The notes under the pieces are model-generated. The model saw only the letters and a list, made by a program, of their open reading frames with translations. It made no database searches and was not told the DNA's origin. The translations under genes were made by a program, and so were the position numbers. A stretch of 9,454 bases of DNA from Saprospirales bacterium. GTDB taxonomy: Bacteria; Bacteroidota; Bacteroidia; Chitinophagales; JADJOU01. Where the stretch lies: positions 1 through 9,454 of the forward strand of contig CANHJR010000028.1 in the NCBI GenBank assembly GCA_947461165.1, read 5' to 3'. Positions 1 to 5,779 of this stretch are shown one piece after another (position 1 is the stretch's first letter; every line of letters starts with the position of its first letter).

Positions 1-30
1 CATCTGCCTTTACTCCTATTAATCCAAAAG

Positions 31-312
31 ATGTTCTATAAACTAAAACAGAAATGGGGTGTCAACGGTTTTAATTTAACCTTGATCTTGATAACTTTTG
101 CCATTGGAGGAAGTATTTGTGGTCGATTGGCTAGATATCTCCTTGGGTTCTTCAATATAGAGGCTTGGAGTCTCTCATTTATCCTTTTATATGTCTTGTT
201 AATGACACTGCTATGGCCAATATCTGTCATCTCTGTCAGTATCCTGACAGGACAGTTTCGTTTTTTCAAGAATTATCTTGCCAAGATTTTTAGAAGAATT
301 TTCCGGAAGTAG
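31..312 (+). CDS. Small two-helix membrane protein, DUF6787-like
   Basis: This 93-residue protein has a short basic N-terminus (KLKQKWGVNG), two hydrophobic segments at about residues 14-38 and 45-72, and a strongly basic C-terminal tail (KIFRRIFRK). The pattern K-K-W-x-V-x-G near the start, followed by a glycine-rich T-F-A-I-G-G-S stretch and then R-L-A-R-Y-L-L, resembles the small DUF6787-type membrane proteins of Bacteroidota, recognised here from memory. No biochemical function is known to me for that family. By charge distribution it should sit in the inner membrane with both ends in the cytoplasm. The ATG at 31 is the only good start, and there is no clear ribosome binding site in the 30 bases visible before it. 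It converges on blh and is the only plus-strand gene. Coding status is likely, the function unknown. Confidence 0.72.
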   Translation: MFYKLKQKWGVNGFNLTLILITFAIGGSICGRLARYLLGFFNIEAWSLSFILLYVLLMTLLWPISVISVSILTGQFRFFKNYLAKIFRRIFRK

Positions 313-464
313 ACGAATTGATTGAAAAATCTATTTAAGTATCAGAAAAGTCTGTCTTTCAGATGTTGATGGTTTCATAGTCCAGAGTGAGTATTTCACA
401 AACAAACACCCATCAATCCTAACCACCTAGGAAAAGTAAACCAATAGGATTACTAGAACGAAAC

Positions 465-1346
465 TCAAAAATGCTTTTTATAAAATGCATTCATCGCTAG
501 TACATGAGGAAAACTAACGCAAGAAATAAAAACATAGAATGCCGCAATCCAACGACTATCATGAAATTGTAATAAATTGATTTGCATTGAGATTAGGATA
601 ATAAAAAAAAGTGCTAAAGCGCCTAAGGTAAGAGGCACAGCCTTGATAAATAGAGCTTTGTTTTCTTGATAGATACCTCGTTTGAGATGTGACCATGCAT
701 AGAAGCTATGTTGACCTAGAAAATATAAGCCAAAGGAAGTAAGCAGTGGAAGATTGATGCTCAATGCAAGAACTGAAACACAGACCGACATGGCAATATT
801 CCTGTGATATAATGCCATAGCAAATGCCATTACACTAAGAAAAAAAGCAATATACTCGCCTTGCTGATTATCAAAAGGGATCAATTGAACTTGCATATTG
901 CCTAGAATCAAATTAGACTCGGTAACATGACCAAAAATTATAATTCCTAAAACAAGACCACCCCATAATAAATTCTTAAAATCATTTGTCTCTTGAGGAT
1001 ACCACTCTTTCATATCTGCTTGTCCAAAATGAAGAGCTGAAAACAGAATGAAAAATGAAAGTGAAATGCCTGGTAAAATCTTCCAAATAATGAAAAATGA
1101 AAAAAATGCAGCTAAATATTTTAGCACGTATTTGTAGCTAATCTGGCTATCGATTTGTCCTGATTCTAACAAATGATCGACTGCGCCATGAGGCACTCCA
1201 ATGGAGAAGAACAGAATAAAGAAAACACTAAACTGTATGTGCAAGTATATTGACGGACAGGTATACTGAATAAAGCAGAACCCCAAAGTGAATACTAAGA
1301 GGATTATAGATCCTTTAATGGGTGATTGCTGTTCTATTGTTTTCAA
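465..1346 (-). CDS. blh: Brp/Blh-family beta-carotene 15,15'-dioxygenase
   Basis: This 293-residue polytopic membrane protein belongs to the Brp/Blh family, which cleaves beta-carotene centrally with oxygen and an iron centre to give two retinal molecules. Retinal is the chromophore of the rhodopsin encoded just upstream. Family motifs are visible: G-V-P-H-G-A-V-D-H at residues 50-58, A-L-H-F-G-Q-A-D at 104-111, G-H at 139-140, G-Q-H-S-F-Y-A-W-S-H-L at 211-221, and S-F-P-H-V near the C-terminus (H281). Histidines 53, 106, 213, 220 and 281 are candidate iron ligands. The length is normal for the family and both ends look intact. The frame has no ATG or GTG start: it opens at a TAA inside the preceding terminator hairpin, the first internal methionine is residue 112, and TTG at 1344-1346 with AGGA four bases before it is the best start. 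A rarer ATT or ATA start a little upstream cannot be excluded. It lies 104 bp downstream of the rhodopsin gene, across an intrinsic terminator. Confidence 0.9.
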   Translation of the reverse strand: MKTIEQQSPIKGSIILLVFTLGFCFIQYTCPSIYLHIQFSVFFILFFSIGVPHGAVDHLLESGQIDSQISYKYVLKYLAAFFSFFIIWKILPGISLSFFILFSALHFGQADMKEWYPQETNDFKNLLWGGLVLGIIIFGHVTESNLILGNMQVQLIPFDNQQGEYIAFFLSVMAFAMALYHRNIAMSVCVSVLALSINLPLLTSFGLYFLGQHSFYAWSHLKRGIYQENKALFIKAVPLTLGALALFFIILISMQINLLQFHDSRWIAAFYVFISCVSFPHVLAMNAFYKKHF

Positions 1347-1391
1347 TTTTTCCTGTAGGATCTTACTAATTGTTTTCCTTATGTTATATTT

Positions 1392-1427
1392 AAAAAAAAA
1401 GGGGATTTATCTAAAGATAAAATCCCC
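1392..1427 (-). terminator. Intrinsic terminator after the rhodopsin gene
   Basis: Read on the minus strand, GGGGATTTTATC pairs with GATAAATCCCC around a short TTTA loop, with one unpaired T in the stem, and is followed at once by nine Ts. This is a textbook rho-independent terminator. It begins 24 bp after the rhodopsin stop codon and ends about 45 bp before the blh start. It should stop most rhodopsin transcripts, leaving blh to readthrough or to a promoter I cannot see. Confidence 0.9.
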
Positions 1428-1450
1428 TCGTCACTTATTACAGATTGTTA

Positions 1451-2167
1451 TTAGTCTTCGCTTCTACTCAATACATAGATAACTAAACCAAAACCAATTT
1501 TGTTGATTGCATCTGCGATGTTATATACAATATCCATAGATTTTGCAGCCATAGCAGGATCTGCTACAAATGTAATACCGAACAAACCTCCAGGAGTTCC
1601 TAGAATGTATCCAACTGGGTAAATAGCCCAACCTACCAATACAAACCAAGCTAGTATTTTAGTTGCTTTAGCTACGTTTGGTCCTGCACTTTGTGCTAAT
1701 TTTGAAACCTCGCCAAACCATATAAGATATACTATGTAGAAGTATGCAGCTCCAGAAATAACACCCCAAAGTACACTACTATCTCTATCAATAGTCTCTC
1801 CAAAGTATCCTGTTACAAGCATTACAATTGATGCAAAAATCAATTTCCACAACAAAGAAACTTTAGCTCCTGCTTTTCTGGTGATTAGATAAAACTCAAC
1901 ACACATCAAAGGCACTGTTAGAATCCAATCTACATATCTGAAGAAAGTTGGAGAATCTCCAGTCTCCAAATTATAACCACGCATGTAATAATAATGCACA
2001 GCAGCTATAAATGTGATGAGTCCTGAGACCAATACCGACGTTCGCCATTTTTCTTGAGTATTGTTTACCTCAAAGAAGAAAAATACGGAGGCAGCCATCA
2101 TAGCCATCGTGCCGATAAAAAAGGTGAATGCGACATAATTGTCACTGGCAATTTTTAAATGTTCCAT
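1451..2167 (-). CDS. Proteorhodopsin, light-driven outward proton pump
   Basis: This 238-residue seven-helix microbial rhodopsin is a proteorhodopsin-type protein of the inner membrane that would use light to export protons. Helix C carries R77-Y-V-D80-W-I-L-T84-V-P-L-M88-C-V-E91. D80 is the expected proton acceptor and counterion, T84 the middle motif residue and E91 the proton donor, giving the DTE signature of proton pumps rather than the NDQ or NTQ motifs of sodium or chloride pumps. H58 in helix B matches the histidine that interacts with the acceptor in proteorhodopsins. K223 in helix G (A-D-A-I-N-K) is the retinal Schiff-base lysine, with D219 one turn earlier. M88 occupies the blue/green tuning site (position 105 in green proteorhodopsin), and methionine there goes with green absorption. 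The start ATG follows a leader with nine As and no strong Shine-Dalgarno site, as is usual in Bacteroidota. The gene has its own candidate promoter and terminator, and blh follows. Confidence 0.97.
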   Translation of the reverse strand: MEHLKIASDNYVAFTFFIGTMAMMAASVFFFFEVNNTQEKWRTSVLVSGLITFIAAVHYYYMRGYNLETGDSPTFFRYVDWILTVPLMCVEFYLITRKAGAKVSLLWKLIFASIVMLVTGYFGETIDRDSSVLWGVISGAAYFYIVYLIWFGEVSKLAQSAGPNVAKATKILAWFVLVGWAIYPVGYILGTPGGLFGITFVADPAMAAKSMDIVYNIADAINKIGFGLVIYVLSRSED

Positions 2168-2248
2168 TTGTTTTTTTTTAATTTCCTACTCTAGTGGCTT
2201 TTCGGATTACGCCTTATTCTGCAAATTAGTTGTTCCTTGGGGATTTTC

Positions 2249-2277
2249 TTCTCAATTGATCGATAATCTTTTGAGAA
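2249..2277 (-). promoter_or_regulatory. Inverted repeat in the rhodopsin leader
   Basis: TTCTCAA at 2249-2255 and TTGAGAA at 2271-2277 form a perfect 7-bp inverted repeat around 15 bases, which themselves include the palindrome ATCGAT. It lies about 80-110 bases before the rhodopsin ATG and just downstream of the candidate -7 element. It could be an operator or a leader hairpin. A 7-bp repeat can arise by chance in AT-rich DNA, so the call is tentative. Confidence 0.3.
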
Positions 2278-2294
2278 CTTCTAAATTGTAGACG

Positions 2295-2302
2295 CAAATC
2301 TA
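2295..2302 (-). promoter_or_regulatory. Candidate -7 promoter element for the rhodopsin gene
   Basis: The minus strand reads TAGATTTG, an exact match to the Bacteroidota -7 consensus TAnnTTTG. No good -33 TTG sits at the usual spacing of about 17-23 bp; there is a TTCG at 17 bp and a TTG at 28 bp. If used, transcription would start near 2288 and give a leader of about 120 nt. Confidence 0.4.
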
Positions 2303-2390
2303 GAGTGATCTATATGAACGAAGGTATAATCAATATTAATAAATAAGGCAAATATTTTACAATAAATTGACTTAATATAAATTAACTATT

Positions 2391-2981
2391 TTAATTTTTT
2401 TTCGAAAAACCACCTCTGATTTTACTTAAGAATTCAGGCGTAATGCCAAGGTATGAGGCGATATGCGTGTTTGGTATTCTAGTTGATAGTTTTGGATATT
2501 CAATTAAAAACTGTTGATATCTATCCTCTGCCTTACTACTAATATTTTGAATAATTCTTCTTTCAAGCCTCATATAATCATCCTCGATGATTACCCTAAA
2601 TATTGTATCAAACTTAGGGAATTTAGCAAATAATTCTAACAAATTGGACCTTTCAATTTGAAAAATAATTGTTGGCTCCATGGATTCAATATAAATTTGA
2701 CTTTTGTTTTTAGAATGAAAGCTATGGAGATCGACTATCCATTCATTCTCAGTGGCAAATTTCAGGTTATTTTCTGTTCCTTGATCATTTATCGCATAGG
2801 ATCTAGTGATTCCTTCCGAAATAAACGTATAATGATTACAGACATCATATTTCTGTAAAATAAAGTGGTTTTTTTTTATAGTTCTTCGCTCTAAGATTTT
2901 CTGTAGTTCATTCTTTTCAGAATCAGTTAGTTGAATATAACTATCAAAATACGCTATTAAATTATCCATAATAAAACTCAT
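2391..2981 (-). CDS. Crp/Fnr-family transcriptional regulator
   Basis: This is a protein of about 196 residues with the layout of Bacteroidota Crp/Fnr regulators: an N-terminal beta-roll sensor domain (about residues 25-115), a long dimerisation helix (about 130-160, containing R-L-E-R-R-I) and a C-terminal helix-turn-helix (about 166-190, I-P-N-T-H-I-A-S-Y-L-G-I-T-P-E-F-L-S-K-I-R). The phosphate-binding signature of true cAMP receptors (G-E-x-x-L with R-x-A) is not visible and no cysteine cluster for an iron-sulphur centre is present, so the signal is unknown. ATG at 2981 is taken as the start. ATG at 2969 (M-D-N-L-I) fits the family's usual N-terminus equally well, and a TTG at 2984 is less likely. 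It is encoded 223 bp upstream of the rhodopsin gene on the same strand, so a regulatory link is possible but only inferred. The coding strand has an A9 run inside the gene and an A8 run at its end. Confidence 0.88.
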   Translation of the reverse strand: MSFIMDNLIAYFDSYIQLTDSEKNELQKILERRTIKKNHFILQKYDVCNHYTFISEGITRSYAINDQGTENNLKFATENEWIVDLHSFHSKNKSQIYIESMEPTIIFQIERSNLLELFAKFPKFDTIFRVIIEDDYMRLERRIIQNISSKAEDRYQQFLIEYPKLSTRIPNTHIASYLGITPEFLSKIRGGFSKKN

Positions 2982-2998
2982 CAAGAAACATCAAATCA

Positions 2999-3006
2999 CA
3001 AATATA
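2999..3006 (-). promoter_or_regulatory. Candidate -7 promoter element for the Crp/Fnr gene
   Basis: The minus strand reads TATATTTG, an exact match to TAnnTTTG, 17 bp before the ATG at 2981. No TTG is found at the usual -33 distance; a TTTG lies only 9 bp upstream. The implied leader is very short, which slightly favours the later ATG at 2969 as the start. Confidence 0.35.
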
Positions 3007-3072
3007 CTGAATTTTCAAACTCGCTTGCGTTTAGATTGTTTTCTACCTTTGTATTTCATTTATCTGAACCTG

Positions 3073-4851
3073 TTAAAGGGTTGAGCAGTCGTCTTCTTTT
3101 TTCACGACTTCAATTCCCAACTCTACCAGTTGATTATTGTCCACATAAGTGGGAGCATTCATCATCATATCCTTGCCATTGCTAGCTTTAGGGAAAGGTA
3201 TGACATCGCGAATGGTATCTCCACCGAGCATCAACATGAGCCATCGGTCGATTCCAAAAGCACAGCCTCCATGCGGTGGCGCACCATATTGAAACGCATT
3301 GAGCATAAAACCAAATTTATCCGTTTTTTCCTCTTCAGAAAGTCCTAAGATTTTAAAAATTCTGTCTTGTAACTCCTTTTGATGAATTCGGATGCTGCCA
3401 CTCAAGATTTCATTGCCGTTGATGACCAAGTCGTATAACTGACCACGGACGCGCATTGGATCAGATTCAAGATACTGGATATCGTCCTGATGTGGCATAC
3501 AAAATGGATGGTGAACGAAATGAGTCTCACCGGTCTCCTCATCTTGTTCGAAAAGAGGGAAATCCATAACCCACAGAATACTCCATTTGTTCTCGTCTAT
3601 CCATCCATTCTCCTTTGCTAATTTTAGTCTTAGATCCCCTAGTGACTTTTGAACCTTAGATGTTTTATCTGCAGCCAAAAAGGCCAAATCACCTTTGTTC
3701 ATTCCTAGTTGTTTGCCCATTTCTTGGACCTGCTCCGAGGTATAAAACTTATCCACCGATGACTTCCACCCTTCTTCATTGTATCGAATCCAAACCAATC
3801 CTTGAAGACCTCTATTGGATTCTTTGACGAAATCTATTGCAGCATCAATTTGTTTTCTCGTATAGAAGGCGCCATTGGGAGCTACGATGCCTGAAACAAT
3901 ACCACCATTGGATATTGCCTGATTGAAAACAGGGAACTCCGAGTTGGGTATATGAGAAGAAATTTCGATTATTTTACAATCAAATCTCAAATCAGGTTTA
4001 TCGCTACCATAAAATTTTATAGCATCAGCATAGATCATACGACTGATCTCTATATCATTGATACCCATCATTTCTTGATACACTTCCTTGACCAATCCTT
4101 CAAATGTGGTCAGAACATCTTCTTGCTCCACAAAACTCATTTCACAATCTAGCTGAGTAAACTCAGGCTGTCTATCACCTCTAAAATCCTCATCGCGAAA
4201 ACATTTCACAATCTGATAATATCTATCTGCTCCAGAAACCATCAAAATTTGTTTCAAAATCTGAGGTGACTGCGGCAAGGCATAAAATGACCCATGCTGA
4301 ATTCGACTTGGAACTAGAAAGTCTCTTGCGCCCTCCGGGGTCGATTTGATCAATATGGGTGTTTCAATTTCTAAGAAATCACGGCTATCCAGATATCTTC
4401 TCATGACTGAAAACAACTTTGCTCTTCCTACAAGTAGCTTGTTCATCTTAGGTCTTCTCAGATCCAAATATCGGTACTTTAGTCTTAACTCCTCACTACC
4501 ATCCGTTTCATCTATGATCGTAAATGGTGGTATTTCGCTAGGATTGAGAATTGTCAATTCGACAGCTTTAATTTCAATTTCTCCCGTAGGATTATTCAAA
4601 TTTTTGTTTTCACGCTCCCTGACCTCACCTTTTACTTGAATGACAAATTCTCGGTTCAATCCATGAGCCTCTTGGTATAGATTCTCATTCTCCTCCGTAT
4701 TGAAAACCACCTGCGTGATTCCGTACCGATCTCTAAGATCAAGAAATGTCAATTTTCCAAAATCTCTCAAACTCTGAACCCAACCAGCTAGAGTAACCAT
4801 TTCATTTTGATGCTTTAGCGAAAGTTCGCCACAAGTTCTACTGCGATACAT
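3073..4851 (-). CDS. aspS: Aspartyl-tRNA synthetase
   Basis: This is a complete 592-residue class II aminoacyl-tRNA synthetase that attaches aspartate to tRNA-Asp in the cytoplasm. The N-terminal OB-fold anticodon-binding domain covers about residues 1-105 (G-W-V-Q-S-L-R-D at 23-30). The catalytic domain follows, with motif 1 around 158-172, the Q-S-P-Q stretch at 194-197, motif 2 as F-R-D-E-D-F-R-G-D-R-Q-P-E-F-T-Q-L-D at 218-235, and motif 3 as G-I-D-R-W-L-M-L-M-L-G at 533-543. Between motifs 2 and 3, roughly residues 290-420, lies the GAD insertion that marks the long bacterial type of AspRS. Length is typical. The ATG at 4851 gives the usual family start (M-Y-R-S-R-T-C-G-E-L). It lies 149 bp downstream of the tRNA-Ser and no TAnnTTTG element is seen in between, so it may be transcribed together with the tRNA. 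I see no clear terminator after it. Confidence 0.98.
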   Translation of the reverse strand: MYRSRTCGELSLKHQNEMVTLAGWVQSLRDFGKLTFLDLRDRYGITQVVFNTEENENLYQEAHGLNREFVIQVKGEVRERENKNLNNPTGEIEIKAVELTILNPSEIPPFTIIDETDGSEELRLKYRYLDLRRPKMNKLLVGRAKLFSVMRRYLDSRDFLEIETPILIKSTPEGARDFLVPSRIQHGSFYALPQSPQILKQILMVSGADRYYQIVKCFRDEDFRGDRQPEFTQLDCEMSFVEQEDVLTTFEGLVKEVYQEMMGINDIEISRMIYADAIKFYGSDKPDLRFDCKIIEISSHIPNSEFPVFNQAISNGGIVSGIVAPNGAFYTRKQIDAAIDFVKESNRGLQGLVWIRYNEEGWKSSVDKFYTSEQVQEMGKQLGMNKGDLAFLAADKTSKVQKSLGDLRLKLAKENGWIDENKWSILWVMDFPLFEQDEETGETHFVHHPFCMPHQDDIQYLESDPMRVRGQLYDLVINGNEILSGSIRIHQKELQDRIFKILGLSEEEKTDKFGFMLNAFQYGAPPHGGCAFGIDRWLMLMLGGDTIRDVIPFPKASNGKDMMMNAPTYVDNNQLVELGIEVVKKEDDCSTL

Positions 4852-5000
4852 ATTGAGAATCCATTTTAAATGATCAGCGGTCAGTTCATTGTTGATTAGG
4901 TGAACTTATTGAAATGATTTTGTTGCCTTCATAGTGAACACAATACTTACCAAATTGCAAATCACCTGCCTGACTTCCGATTGTTTATTTATCAAATTTG

Positions 5001-5085
5001 AGGAAAGTAAGGGATTCGAACCCTTGATACGTTACCGTATACTCGCTTTCCAAGCGAGCCAATTCAACCACTCTTGCAACTTTCC
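5001..5085 (-). tRNA. tRNA-Ser (anticodon GGA)
   Basis: On the minus strand the sequence folds into a full class II tRNA. The acceptor stem GGAAAGT (from 5085) pairs perfectly with ACTTTCC, the D stem is CAA/TTG, the anticodon stem CTCGC/GCGAG encloses the loop TTGGAAA, giving anticodon GGA, and the T arm is AAGGG-TTCGAAT-CCCTT. A long variable arm (TACG-GTAA-CGTA core) is diagnostic of tRNA-Ser. It reads UCC and UCU codons. The CCA end is not encoded. The base after the acceptor stem (position 73) is T, whereas bacterial tRNA-Ser normally has G there. The gene lies between lspA and aspS. Confidence 0.95.
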
Positions 5086-5100
5086 AATTGGTTATATTTT

Positions 5101-5116
5101 CCTTTTTATAAAAAGG
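5101..5116. repeat. Perfect 16-bp palindrome between lspA and tRNA-Ser
   Basis: CCTTTTTATAAAAAGG reads the same on both strands. It sits 33 bp after the lspA stop codon and 15 bp before the tRNA-Ser 5' end. No T run follows on either strand, so it is not a standard terminator. It may be a 3' stabilising hairpin for the ileS operon, a processing signal in the tRNA leader, or a protein site. Confidence 0.4.
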
Positions 5117-5120
5117 AATG

Positions 5121-5128
5121 CAAATATA
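5121..5128 (-). promoter_or_regulatory. Candidate -7 promoter element for tRNA-Ser
   Basis: The minus strand reads TATATTTG, identical to the element before the Crp/Fnr gene and matching TAnnTTTG. It lies 35 bp before the mature tRNA 5' end, a sensible distance for a tRNA promoter. No -33 TTG is found at the usual spacing. Transcription from here could continue into aspS. Confidence 0.4.
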
Positions 5129-5149
5129 GATATTCTCCCCAGAAATCGC

Positions 5150-5776
5150 TTAGTTCAAATCTGTTTTTCGAAGAAAAAACAGAAAAAAACCTAATCCTAC
5201 CGTTATACAACTATCTGCGACATTGAATATGGCATTAAAAAATCGAAACGGCTGACCTCCTAGTGAAGGAACCCAATCAGGGTATATACTATCGATCAAT
5301 GGAAAATAAAAGAAATCGACAACCTTACCTTGGAGCAAGCTACTATATCCTGTACCAAAAGGCACAAACTCTGCTAAATTAGGATTGTGATAGGAACTCA
5401 CGGAAAAAATAGATCCATAAAAAACACCATCAATTACATTTCCTATAGCGCCAGCTAGAATAAGTGAAGTGGCAAAAAGAATGCCTTTGTGCTCACCTGC
5501 CTTGATTTTGAAGTAAAGAAAGAGTATAATTCCAATGGAAAATAATACTCTAAAAATCGATAGAACGTATTTTCCCATCTCGCCGCCATACTCTAAGCCA
5601 AATGCAACACCGGGGTTTTCTGTAAATGAAAGTCTAAACCAATTAGGAATAACCATTACTTCTTCTCCGAGATAAAAATGTGTTTTGACATAAATCTTGC
5701 TCGCTTGATCTATCATAATAAGGACCAAGGCCAAAATCCAAAAAACGATTCCGTTATTTCTATTTCTTGAGCACAT
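5150..5776 (-). CDS. lspA: Lipoprotein signal peptidase (signal peptidase II)
   Basis: This 208-residue inner-membrane aspartic protease removes the signal peptide of prolipoproteins after diacylglyceryl transfer. Family motifs are present: D23 in M-I-D-Q-A-S-K, N54-P-G-V-A-F-G, G-N-V-I-D-G at 112-117, and the two catalytic aspartates D154 (G-K-V-V-D-F) and D188 (F-N-V-A-D-S). Four hydrophobic segments are seen at about 10-28, 70-90, 97-120 and 183-203. It is longer than the roughly 165-residue E. coli enzyme because of extra residues at about 121-150 and 160-177, between the third helix and the catalytic motifs. From memory such longer forms are common in Bacteroidota. The ATG at 5776 lies 3 bp after the stop codon of the DksA-like gene, so the two are surely co-transcribed. 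Confidence 0.97.
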   Translation of the reverse strand: MCSRNRNNGIVFWILALVLIMIDQASKIYVKTHFYLGEEVMVIPNWFRLSFTENPGVAFGLEYGGEMGKYVLSIFRVLFSIGIILFLYFKIKAGEHKGILFATSLILAGAIGNVIDGVFYGSIFSVSSYHNPNLAEFVPFGTGYSSLLQGKVVDFFYFPLIDSIYPDWVPSLGGQPFRFFNAIFNVADSCITVGLGFFLFFLRKTDLN

Positions 5777-5779
5777 CGA

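Noticed and set aside
36..269. Minus-strand open frame of 77 codons
   Set aside because: It is antisense to the DUF6787-like gene, which has the better family match and membrane pattern.
415..451. Inverted repeat AATCCTA...TAGGATT between the first gene and blh, as a terminator
   Set aside because: The stem is 7 bp with a 23-base loop and no T run follows on either strand. A second weak repeat (TTGATGG/CCATCAA) nearby is also unconvincing.
2967..3000. TTGATG direct repeats near the Crp/Fnr start as an Fnr-type box
   Set aside because: The two TTGATG copies are direct, not inverted, and do not form the TTGAT-N4-ATCAA palindrome.
4883..4906. Inverted repeat AGTTCA...TGAACT in the aspS leader, as a T-box or attenuator
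   Set aside because: Only 6 bp pair, no T-box consensus is present, no terminator hairpin follows, and T-box control of aspS is not expected in this phylum.
4934..5194. Plus-strand open frame of 86 codons across the tRNA-Ser region
   Set aside because: It is an antisense read-through of the tRNA-Ser gene; its G-F-E-P-L-I segment is the typical false peptide made from a reversed T arm.
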